From Pleurotus ostreatus/Saccharomyces cerevisiae fusant (lineage: Eukaryota; Opisthokonta): a stretch of DNA of 16,247 nt. The position numbers and the translations under genes are program-made. This document shows, in pieces, positions 9,161-16,247 of this stretch (its first letter is position 1; each line of letters opens with the position of its first letter). The notes under the pieces were generated by a model that ran no database searches, was not told the DNA's origin, and was given only the letters and a program-made list of their open reading frames with translations. The stretch is taken from the NCBI GenBank assembly GCA_024196135.1, contig JAMQCK010000765.1, positions 1 through 16,247 on the forward strand, given 5' to 3'.

Positions 9161-10090
9161 GGGGCCACATTTCAGAACCCTATCTGTACCTTGCAACAAT
9201 AGATGGTGTACTTCACGAGTTCTCGCCTCGGGACCCGAACCCGGAATACAGCGTGGGCGGCTCGGCAATCACCGAGCTGGCGCTTTCTCTTGCTGCTTCC
9301 CTGCTTTGACGCCAAGGGGCGGCGCTGTGGCTGTGGGAATGGATGAGGTTCGTCATTTACCTTACTTTGTCGTTGCGAACTTCACAATGGCCATATGTCT
9401 GTGTGTCTTCATGGACGAGGAGGAGGTGGCTCCAGCAACGCTATTCAAGTCGATCGAAGGCAAGTAGCCAGCTGCGCACCCGTCATTGGTCCGCGACTTC
9501 GATTCAATCACCTGGAAGGTAGCGATGGCACTCTCTGGGTAGCAGCAGCAGGGGGTGAGAGGCAAGACCAGATGCGTGACGCAACTCATTTCGCGACGTA
9601 TGTACTGACGAGAATGCGCTGGCGCACCTTTTCCCCTGGGAGGACAGTACGGCGGCCAGATCGTCATCCTTGCCGATGACCTCAAGAGGGCCACCTACCT
9701 CCTCCTCGAGAAGCGCTCGGGAATCTTCTCGGTCCTGCAGGTGGACGGCGACCTCGTCGCGTGGTGCCAGCCCGAAGAAGCCAGCCTCGGCGTTCAGCTG
9801 CTTCGCCACCTCTTGTTTATTTGTTTATCTCCAGTGTCTGCTTGGAGCCTGCGCAGCAGGCCCATGTCGCAGTGTCCTGTACGTGCAATTGTAGCTAAAG
9901 GGACTGCGTCAGGTACCGGTGCTCCATAAGGAACTAATACGAAACAGTAATCTAAGAGTCCGTCCGATTCGAGCTGTACCTGCGCGTCGCCGTGCGAGTC
10001 TGGTCTGGATGAGGACAGCGGTCAGCTCTGTTGTCCGTGCGAAGTCAAATGAGGGTACTTCCCGCCTATGGGGCGAGAAAAAGGGAGACT
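9161..10090. other. Region without a confident gene
   Basis: Coding-like scraps occur on both strands but no model joins them. On plus, a frame containing MDEVRHLPYFVVANFTMAIC runs to a TAG at about 9462, just after a GC-type donor (GAAG|GCAAGT). A second scrap lies at 9609-9929. On minus, about 10033-9809 is open and reads VPYGAPVPDAVPLATIARTG. No remainder of the lipase was found here, although the missing part is expected on this side of the LINE. Confidence 0.4.
9609..9929 (+). CDS. Coding-like exon, unknown protein
   Basis: I do not recognise this. From a stop at 9606 the frame is open to a TAA at 9927-9929. The central part (9648-9829) uses almost only G/C-ending codons and has a balanced composition: YGGQIVILADDLKRATYLLL, then FSVLQVDGDLVAWCQPEE. 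A YAG acceptor (GGACAG) just before 9648 fits an exon start. Beyond about 9830 the coding character drops, so the exon probably ends near there. The opposite strand is also open over 9504-9809 but has poorer codon character. It could be a gene relic. Confidence 0.35.
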   Translation, partial: RECAGAPFPLGGQYGGQIVILADDLKRATYLLLEKRSGIFSVLQVDGDLVAWCQPEEASLGVQLLRHLLFICLSPVSAWSLRSRPMSQCPVRAIVAKGTASGTGAP

Positions 10091-10631
10091 GGCCTTACCA
10101 CCACGTGGCGTAGCGGCGAGTCCGAGTCTCCCTCTCGCATGCCCGTGGGCACATATGGATCCACGGGTGCGCCGCCGAGGAAGAGGGATCGGTGTAGACG
10201 CATGCTCGCTCCCGCTCTAAGCGTGCTACCTCAGCTGCCGCTGCGTCCTTTGAGGCGGCGATCCGGACGTCGAGGTCGCCGTAGGGCTGCACGTTGCGTC
10301 TAATGTCGATGGTCTCGAAGTGTTGGCGTAGTATCGGGAAAGCCTTCACCAGGCGGTATATGCGTGTTTGGTGGCGCCGCGGTACTCGGCGGCATCGCTC
10401 AACGACAGCCCGGAGAGCATGATCGCGCGGCAGGGTGGCCAGTCGCGTCACGGCTTTGTATGCGGTGAGGTTGAGCCGGAGCTCCGTTGGCAAGAGGTGG
10501 CTGTGGTAGTCAAGTGCAGACGTTGAAGTCGTGCGCATCGCCCCGGTTATGATTCGGGCTGCGAGCCTCTGCACCTTGGCGAGCTGTGTCACCACCCCTA
10601 CAGAGCCCCGTCGCCGCGACCCGTCACCTTC
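10090..10631 (-). mobile_element. LINE fragment (3' part): after RT, start of RNase H
   Basis: This is the C-terminal part of a non-LTR retrotransposon polyprotein of Tad1-like type. Just after the interrupting element it reads SVGVVTQLAKVQRLAARIIT, then HLLPTELRLNLTAYKAVTRL. This is the linker typical between reverse transcriptase and RNase H in fungal LINEs. RNase H begins with ACVYTD near 10170, where DG would be expected. The sequence then shifts frame (YVPTGMREGDSDSPLRHV on the neighbouring frame), and the first frame ends at 10095. The LINE's 3' limit was not found; I stop at 10090. This piece joins in frame with 14263-14389 once the element between them is removed. Confidence 0.85.
10625..10631. 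repeat. Target-site duplication, left copy
   Basis: CACCTTC directly abuts the left terminus of the inserted element and is repeated exactly at 14263-14269, next to the right terminus. Confidence 0.88.
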
Positions 10632-10925
10632 CAGCTGTGCAAGTAAGACTTTTGCAAAAGATCCCGACAATTGTCCGCGGGCCTATTGCAAAAGAGCCGA
10701 ATGTGTTGTCGGCACAGCCACAGGCCCCGGCCAGCTCGCCGGGCAGCCTCCGGCTCGCGCCTGATGCGGTAGGCGACCCCCCGTCCTTGCCGGTCGGGCT
10801 TTCCCGCCGCACACGACGCGTGATGCGCACCTCGCGCCGTCGCCAGCATTGATGCGCCCTAGGCAGTTGCTGATGCGCCGCCTCCTGCGCCAGCACAGCC
10901 ACCCTCGTGAAAAGAGCCGGCGGCG
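10632..10925 (+). repeat. Left terminal inverted repeat (294 bp)
   Basis: Bases 10632-10812 (181 bp) are identical to the reverse complement of 14082-14262. The remaining 113 bp are diverged but alignable, ending at GCCGGCGGCG in both. The terminal part holds palindromes TTTTGCAAAA (10650-10659), GACAATTGTC (10666-10675) and CCGCGG (10675-10680). TTGCAAAAGA occurs twice (10652, 10686), 34 bp apart. These are candidates for transposase contact sites. Open frames across the repeat are not considered genes. Confidence 0.93.
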
Positions 10926-11366
10926 TCAAGCGCCACCACTGCCGCCGCTCCTTGGTTCTTGCTAGAGCAATAGATAGAAAGTGTATATATTGAGTATGTA
11001 AGAAGATATAGCACGCGGGCGTGCCTGCATACGAAAGAAAATTCAGGATTACGTGCCACCGAAAAAAATTTCGGCAGCGAGCGACAGTGTGCCGCCTACG
11101 TCGGGGAGGGGGCTAAAGGAGTTGACAATGCCTATTAGAATCTTGTGTGGGAGCGAGGGGTAGGGACTGAGGAGGGGATGGGCGCAACGGCAAGCTCCCT
11201 TGTGGATGTCTTCGGATGCGGCGCGTGGGGTATTGCATGTCACTGTGGTCGGATAGCGCGTTGGCAGACACCGCGGCGACTTCTCCGTGTCTGCGCGGGA
11301 GGCGTGTGGAGCGCGGGCGCTCGGCATAGCGCGTCGCGCTCAGTGCGCGCTCCTTGTCGCAGCGCT

Positions 11367-11384
11367 GGGGGTTGGGGGTGGGGG
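11367..11384 (+). other. G-quadruplex-type motif
   Basis: Three runs of five G separated by TT and T, with a further GGG shortly downstream. This is a strong intrastrand G-quadruplex candidate in the left arm of the element. Confidence 0.5.
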
Positions 11385-11939
11385 CGATCGAACGCGAAGC
11401 AGGGCGGTGGCGCCGAACGCGTCCCTCGCGCGCGCTTCAGGTACGAGGGTGTAGACGTCTGGGTAGGGGGGACATTTAGCGAAAGACGCGGCGCGGCAAG
11501 TCCTAGTGATGCGAGCTGTAGCCGCCCGCGGTTGAGGAAGGGGAGGGGGAGGCAAGAGAGGCATGGTGCCTGCGTGCATGAGAGAAGCAGAGATTCCACG
11601 ACGTCGCCGCAGCTTTTGATGACGGCGCGGCGGCGAGGGGCGGGGTTGCCGATGGTTGAGGTGGCAGTAGTGAAGGTGTCCCGGGCGGCCGATCGTGGCT
11701 CACGCGCGCGATTGCGATGGCGTGAAGTCATCCCATGGCTTCTGCAGGCCAGTAGTTAGTTCAAAATGTATTATAGGGCAGGTTCACGCACTGATATCCT
11801 TGCATTCCCACTGGAAGGTGAGCCCTGCGCGCCATTCAGCCCATTATGTGGGGGTTTGACTGCCGTGTATTGTGGCCGCTTTATGAGACTGCAGGCGGAA
11901 GATATGTAGTCCTAGGTATGAGAGATGGTATAGACAAAT

Positions 11940-11958
11940 GGGGAGGGAAGGGAGGGGG
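11940..11958 (+). other. Canonical G-quadruplex motif
   Basis: Four G runs (4, 3, 3 and 5) with loops A, AA and A. This meets the standard G3+N1-7 pattern, and further G runs follow within 15 nt. Confidence 0.65.
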
Positions 11959-12548
11959 CGGTAGCGGGGTGCAGCGGTGTGAGGAGGGCGGTGGCGGGAG
12001 TCGCGTAGTTCGGGTCTGCGAGATTGTGTCTTGGGACCGCCGGCCTTGCGGTCCGGACGTCCGAAAGCGGTCGTCGTCGTCGAAGATGGCCTCGGAAAGA
12101 GTCAGTAAGGCTCATAAGCTCGGTATAAGTTTATAGTACGTTGAGGGAGAGCCTTTAGAAAATTTACATGAAGTTTGAAGGCGATGGGTGTCAAAACGAG
12201 GCCTCAATTGCACATGCTCTCTGAATTCCTGCACTTTAAGTACTATTCTTCGTTCTGTATCGTATCTAGCTTAAGGAATATTATACAGGATACATGGCAC
12301 GAGGTCTGCATATGTTCCCCACGCCATGCAACTTGTTTGATGAGGATCCGAGAAGATCTGAGGGAGGAATGCGCGAAAAGGCGTTGATGCGACGTTTGAT
12401 CAGGGAATGTAGTATTCTTCACCTAAGCGCTGCATCAGTCCAACTCACATACTGTGGGATGTAGAAGGTCAGTCCGCGTATGAGCCAAGATATATACCCT
12501 AGCAGGTATCTACTACGTTATCCTAAGCTTTTTGTGCTGCCTCGACTC

Positions 12549-12771
12549 CCCCGGCTTGCATCCGAGGTCGTCGAAGACGACGCCGACGATGCCCATCGAA
12601 TTTTGGACGAATTTACTTGTTTCGAAAGAACACACACTCACATGGCACGAATGAGATAAGCGAAAAGGGTCTCCAGTGTGTCAAGCATCGCCCTTCATGT
12701 TTGTCTTACCCATCGATGTCCCCGGGCGTGTATCCGAGGCCATCGTACACGACGAGGACGACCGTCGGATC
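12549..12771. repeat. Diverged direct repeat, two ~52-bp copies
   Basis: The copies begin at 12549 and 12720, offset 171 bp and roughly 75% alike by eye. Both contain ATCCGAGG and then CGACG-rich sequence. In one frame each they read similarly: FVLP-x3-P, then SE, then an acidic D/E run and RI. This suggests a decayed duplicated coding segment, but the surrounding frames are broken. Confidence 0.45.
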
Positions 12772-13207
12772 TCGGGCCGGTGCGCCGGCCGCCCCATGCG
12801 ACGCGTGATGGGCGCATTTCCTGCTTCGCAACCACCACCATCCCTCCACCATCATCCCCCCTGCTGCCCTCCTTGTCGCGCCGCCGCCCTCTCTCTTGTG
12901 TCTAACCTCTTAGGCAACAAAACCTAACCGCCAACATCCTCCCCATCCACCTCAACGTGGTCCTACGAAACATTCGCGTCAAGACATGATGCGAGCGAGA
13001 AGCCGCCAAGATGCGCCAACGCGCGTAGTGCTAAACGGCTCGAAGCCTACCTAGTCGGAAGAAGGGACTCTTGGTGCGTCCACTACGCCTTGCATATCAT
13101 CTCAACACTAACGAAAAATTTCTTGTCCTTCCGACCTGCTGCCACGCGAACATACTGCGCCTCGCGTCGCGGGAAGCCTCATGCGGTGCCGTCCGCGTCT
13201 CAACATG

Positions 13208-13223
13208 CACCCCACCCCCACCC
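13208..13223 (-). other. G-rich motif in right arm
   Basis: The minus strand reads GGGTGGGGGTGGGG, three G runs with single-T loops, the mirror of the motif at 11367-11384. Another minus-strand cluster (GGGGGGATTCGGGAGGGG) lies near 13525-13545. Confidence 0.5.
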
Positions 13224-13968
13224 TGACATTGAGAGTCGCGCCCCGCGCCTTCTCTGCCCGTTCGAGTCCCCACCGCACTGGCGAATTCGCGGTGCAGGGC
13301 AGGGCGCGGGACGCAATTCGCGTCGTCAAGGGACGTGGGGACGAGCGTCGGGCACAGGAGGCTGTCGCGCAGGGGCGCGAAGACGCAATTCGCCTCTCGA
13401 CGGCTCTCGCGCGACCGTCCCTCATAGCCCTGCCCCCAGCCCCTCCGCGAGCATGCCATTCAGGCTCTGCCAGCGCATTTTTGCGCCGCGCAGGCGTGAG
13501 GTGCGCGAAAATCCGCGTCCACATCCCCTCCCGAATCCCCCCGAATCACGCTACGTGCCCGCTGCGGACGCGTCTTTCGACGCGGAAGGGCGCACGAAGC
13601 TCGGGGGACCCTCTCTACCTACCCTTTCCGCTCTCCGCACGGACACGCCTACCTTCGTTGCCGCTGCGGACCTTGCATGCAGCCTGTCGGCGCCCACCCG
13701 CCGCGCCAGGTGCACCGCGAGCAGCAACGCGCGAGCTCCTCAAGATCAAACCACCGCCGTCCACTCGTCCTGGCGCGGGTGCGACGCCTGTGCTCGACAA
13801 CTCGTGCAGGCTGCGCGACATGCATCGCGCCGATAAGTTTTTCTTTTCGCAGGCTTCCCCTCGAAATCCCGCAAACGTGAATACCTATTGACAATATCAT
13901 ATATGTACTTGCCCACTGCCTGACCTCATGTAGCAACAGCGGGCGCGGGGTGGTTGCGAGGCGCGAGG

Positions 13969-14262
13969 CGCCGCCGGCACTTCTTGCGGGCGTGGCTGTG
14001 CTAGCGCAGGAGGCGGCGCATCAAGAGCTGCCATCTGCCATCAATCCCGCCGCCTGCGGGAAGGTGCGCGTCGCACGTCGCGTGCGGCGGGAAAGCCCGA
14101 CCGGCAAGGACGGGGGGTCGCCTACCGCATCAGGCGCGAGCCGGAGGCTGCCCGGCGAGCTGGCCGGGGCCTGTGGCTGTGCCGACAACACATTCGGCTC
14201 TTTTGCAATAGGCCCGCGGACAATTGTCGGGATCTTTTGCAAAAGTCTTACTTGCACAGCTG
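13969..14262 (-). repeat. Right terminal inverted repeat (294 bp)
   Basis: This is the reverse-complement partner of 10632-10925. It is identical over the outer 181 bp (14082-14262). The inner part differs by substitutions and small indels, including a GCAGGCGGCGGGATTGATGG stretch where the left copy has a different sequence. Total length is the same on both sides. Confidence 0.93.
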
Positions 14263-14269
14263 CACCTTC
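14263..14269. repeat. Target-site duplication, right copy
   Basis: CACCTTC abuts the right terminus and matches 10625-10631 exactly. The next outer bases differ between the two sides (A here; T before the left copy), so the duplication is 7 bp. Confidence 0.88.
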
Positions 14270-14965
14270 AGTGACTGGCGTGTACCACATAGGAAGCGCG
14301 TACTCCATCCTCGAAACCACCAGCCCTAGGAAGATTTGGCGGACCGGACGTACTTCGGAGGGAGGCCGAACGAAGGTCAGGCGAGTCATCCAAGCGCACC
14401 AGCGGCAGACATGCCTTTCCCCACCGCATATTGCACTTGACGACGGAAGCGTAGACGCGAGTCCACATGAACACCGAGGTACTTGGCTTCATCTGAGGGG
14501 ATAATTAGCCTGCTGCTCACGCGGACGGGGATGATCAGGTCGTGTTTGGTGCTGTGGTGGGCGTGGTGGACAAGCTGGTACTTATCGACGTCAAACAGCG
14601 AGTGAGACGCAGCTGCCCACGCCAGGCCCTATCCCGCCACCGCCTTGAGCTTCTCCGCGTTCTGCGCGATGGAGTCGCCCACAACAACGTATGCAGTGTC
14701 GTCAACGTAGCCGAGGATGGTGTCTCGTCGCCCCATAAGGTCTTCGCCAACCCGCAATTCCGCGCTGTAGACGAGATAGAGGATTACGCTTAGCGGCCAC
14801 GTTGAGACCATGAACTGGGTGCGGGAGGTGTAGTCGTCAAAGCGCAAGGTATTGGACCGACCCTAGAGGAAACTGAGCACCCAGCGGACCACCGGCTCCG
14901 GGGCGCCTTCAGCGCGGAGGCGTCCTGGATGATCTGTGTGAGTAACTTCGGCTTTGCGCGCGATT
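14263..14965 (-). mobile_element. LINE fragment (5'-truncated): reverse transcriptase
   Basis: This is the reverse transcriptase of the same LINE, read right to left. It begins near KPKLLTQIIQDASAL, then PEPVVRWVLSFL and LRFDDYTSRTQF. The catalytic box is YVDDTAYVV (YVDD at 14698-14709). After it come YLGVHVDSRLRFRRQ, VGKGMSAAGAL and LVVSRMEYALPMWYTPVTEG. It is inactive: there are in-frame stops (14863-14865, 14629-14631), a frameshift near 14390, and another upstream of PEPVVRW. Between TQFMVST and PLSVILYLVYS the usual GLPQGS turn is missing, with only a Trp left. The endonuclease and N-terminal part are absent. The 5' junction with the lipase lies at about 14948-14979, where TCGGCTTTGCG occurs twice. 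Confidence 0.88.
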
Positions 14966-14979
14966 CCTCGGCTTTGCGG

Positions 14980-15756
14980 ATGGCTTCTTCCTCGGTCAGA
15001 CCTGCTTCTCGCAGGGCGCGCGCCGGTTGCTATTCCTTGTACCGCAGCTCCTGCAGCTTGCCCAGTCCAGCGTATTTCTGCGAATGATGAGAGAAGGTCT
15101 TGATAGCAAGGAGAAGGAACATACCGCGCACCAGTCCATGAAAGGACTTCCCCGATGCGGTGTGCTTACGCTCATGAGTGACAATAGGGCGTACTCTTGG
15201 GGTTCGATGTGCGAGATGAGATGCCTACAGTCCAGACCGCTCATGGAATGAGCAAGAAGGTTAAAGCCGCGACCTTTTCACCTTCTCTTGCAGCTGGAAA
15301 TGCAGAGCTCGGCGCGCAAGGATATGGATCCTGTTCTAGATGGAAGTGAGACCATGACGTACGGAAAGTACAGGCGCGTACGGGGATTTCTGTCACGATC
15401 ACTTCCCTGCCATTCGCATAGAATCTGCAGCACACTGGCCCAGTAGTGCATTCGCGTGCTGGGGAGCGAATCTGGCCTGCGAGTATCGAAGTCGTATAGC
15501 CCTACATCGTGTCAGACATGTACTTTACGGCCAGGCAAAGTGGCGAACCATGGCAGAGTACAAGGGGGTATCTTGGTCGGGGCATGGGTTCAAATAGCAC
15601 AGGGTTCTCCATCAACTGGTGTATGGTATGCTTCTCCGGCGTATGTGACGACATGGGGGCGGGGATGTTCGGAAGGGGAAGACTCGTGGGGTAGCTCGTC
15701 TTCGTCGGCGCCTCATTGCTCGACTTGCGGTGTTGATCTACGCGTTGAGAGTCATT
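14980..15756 (-). pseudogene. Lipase (alpha/beta hydrolase) pseudogene cut by LINE
   Basis: This resembles fungal triacylglycerol lipases related to yeast Tgl2. Conserved blocks occur in order: PRYPLVLCHG, RMHYWASVLQIL, EVIVTEIP, GSISLRAE, RGFNLLAHSMSGLDCRHLIS and STPHRGSPFMDWC. Introns fit at 15548-15502 (47 nt), 15381-15331 (51 nt) and 15124-15078 (47 nt). Lesions are a frameshift near 15406, a compensating pair of shifts between about 15310 and 15270, and a TAG at 15030-15032. The nucleophile elbow is also changed: GxSxG-type HSMG has become HSMS (Ser at 15239-15241). Coding-like sequence (AGLTEEEAIRKAEES) continues to about 14980, where the LINE begins. The C-terminal half is missing from the window. 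The likely start is the ATG at 15654, but the frame is open to a possible acceptor before 15756. Confidence 0.82.
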
Positions 15757-16247
15757 CTACGTACTTCACTACCGAGAGCTGGGCCACACACCTCTACGAC
15801 TTTCTGCCCGCCTGAAAGGAACATCCTCCCCCAACGCGCGAAGCACGTACGATCCTCGCACCCGCTGCGCTGCCTGCCTTCGGGGGTTGCACCCATAGTC
15901 GAAATCCTGCTGAGGGAGACTTGGGATCAGAAGGGGCGCCGTACAGCTCAGATGAAGGCACATACGGGCGGAGACGAGTCGAGAGCTTGGGCAGAACCTT
16001 TAGCGCCCTCGCTGCGCCTGTAGTTGGCAGTCGAGAGAGCGAGCTCTGGCGCGGGACGCTCCAGATGCCAGATGCTTGATGATCCGCTCGCTCCCGACCT
16101 CGTCCTTAGCACGCCGCGGTCGGCCGGCGCGCGCGCGACCCATGTAAACTTGAGCCTTCGAGTACTTCTGCGATCTCCTGATCAGTGCACTGCTCAACTG
16201 AGGGCGCCCAATGCGCGATGAAGCACGCACCACGTCAGAATCCTGCC
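15757..16247. other. Right edge, no confident gene
   Basis: The minus strand has an open frame from about 16110 to a TAG at 15786. It reads LKVLPKLSTRLRPYVPSSEL and then SDPKSPSAGFRLW, and could be an upstream exon of the lipase or of another gene. Bases 15905-15931 within it are an exact inverted copy of bases 1-27. Other open frames here are GC-rich shadows. Confidence 0.35.
15905..15931 (-). repeat. 27-bp inverted copy of the window start
   Basis: The reverse complement equals bases 1-27 exactly (TCTGATCCCAAGTCTCCCTC plus AGCAGGA). Past base 27 the two sequences share only scattered positions. Whether the match extends left of the window cannot be seen. The sequence is of mixed composition, so 27 identical bases by chance is very unlikely. 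Confidence 0.85.

Larger units (their letters stand above)
10926..13968. other. Interior of the inserted element, no recognisable gene
   Basis: About 3 kb lie between the inverted repeats. The longest open frames (11145-11759, 13090-13836 and 13181-13891, all +) are Arg/Ser/Pro/Ala-rich products of GC-rich DNA, lacking domains or gene-like codon patterns. An AT-richer stretch lies just inside each inverted repeat (about 10965-11010 and 13880-13920). Roughly 11100-12060 is G-rich on plus and 12780-13830 is C-rich on plus, a mirrored skew. The middle (about 12130-12540) is AT-richer and unremarkable. A diverged 52-bp direct repeat occurs at 12549 and 12720. No transposase, helicase or integrase motif was seen. 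Confidence 0.6.
10632..14262. mobile_element. 3,631-bp DNA element with long terminal inverted repeats
   Basis: Both ends begin CAGCTGTGCAAGTAAG (read inward), carry 294-bp inverted repeats, and are flanked by an exact 7-bp duplication. Excision of the element with one duplication copy restores a continuous LINE frame (PVTEG|DGSRRR), which proves insertion and fixes the ends. Long inverted repeats with a duplication of 7-9 bp recall Mutator-like elements; P, hAT and KDZ elements usually give 8. A 7-bp duplication does not decide. No transposase domain is visible inside, so it is most likely non-autonomous. The near-identity of the outer repeats suggests either recent insertion or recent homogenisation. 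Family assignment is open. Confidence 0.88.

Noticed and set aside
9205..9245. Minus-strand GGTTCGGGTCC, similar to a tRNA T arm
   Set aside because: The stem pairs only over four bases, and no D arm, anticodon arm or acceptor stem could be placed around it.
10598..10929. Open frames crossing the left inverted repeat, mirrored at 13950-14504
   Set aside because: They exist because the same repeat sequence is open in both copies. Their ends run into LINE sequence, and removing the element gives a better explanation.
11145..11759. Long open frame of 204 codons inside the element (and 11240-11731 on the other strand)
   Set aside because: Composition is dominated by Arg, Gly, Ser and Ala from GC-rich DNA. 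Both strands are open at once, with no domain and no biased codon pattern.
13090..13891. Overlapping open frames of 248 and 236 codons on plus
   Set aside because: Two different frames are equally open over the same GC-rich DNA. The products are Pro/Arg/Ser-rich without recognisable motifs, so this is likely chance openness.
1..16247. CRISPR array, bacterial operon, rRNA, or a dedicated defence system
   Set aside because: No regularly spaced repeats, Shine-Dalgarno-led gene strings or rRNA motifs are present. The introns and gene families point to a fungal nuclear genome.

Overview
The window looks like nuclear DNA of a basidiomycete fungus, most likely an Agaricomycete (mushroom or bracket fungus). 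The support is internal. Genes are cut by very short introns (47-56 nt, GTRNGY...YAG). The protein types are ones that are expanded in Agaricomycetes: an F-box protein with a degenerate leucine-rich tail, small RING proteins, a coiled-coil protein with a J-like C-terminus, and a WD40 protein with a C-terminal membrane helix. A Tad1-like LINE is also present. No bacterial operon, CRISPR array, rRNA or tRNA gene was seen.

Layout. 1-545: possible end of a gene cut by the window start (weak). 743-2415 (-): F-box protein with one frameshift near 1045. 2574-3458 (-): three-exon C3HC4 RING protein. 3459-4335: intergenic. 4336-5433 (+): coiled-coil protein. 5434-6467: mostly empty, with a WD40-like scrap and a 19-bp tandem duplication. 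6468-7925 (-): six-exon WD40 protein. 7926-8498: divergent promoter region. 8499-9160 (+): four-exon RING protein that lacks one zinc ligand. 9161-10090: no confident gene, but one coding-like exon. 10090-14965: a 5'-truncated, decayed LINE (- strand) split by a 3,631-bp element. 14980-15756 (-): lipase pseudogene cut by the LINE. 15790-16247: no confident gene.

The main result is a nested insertion. A lipase gene decayed and received a LINE, and the LINE was then split by a DNA element (10632-14262). That element has 294-bp terminal inverted repeats, of which the outer 181 bp are identical. It is flanked by an exact 7-bp target duplication (CACCTTC). Removing the element and one duplication copy restores the LINE reading frame exactly, which fixes the boundaries. 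The interior, about 3 kb, shows no recognisable transposase. It is G-rich on the strand reading inward from each end, with several G-quadruplex-type motifs. Its family could not be named from sequence alone.

The second result concerns the two RING genes. They lie 5 kb apart on opposite strands and share the spacing of their first four zinc ligands. Both also have a phase-2 intron in the same codon of the RING domain, so they are very probably paralogues. One of them has a glycine in place of a zinc-binding cysteine.

The genes do not form a pathway. F-box and RING proteins both belong to ubiquitin ligase systems, but nothing here links them to a shared substrate.
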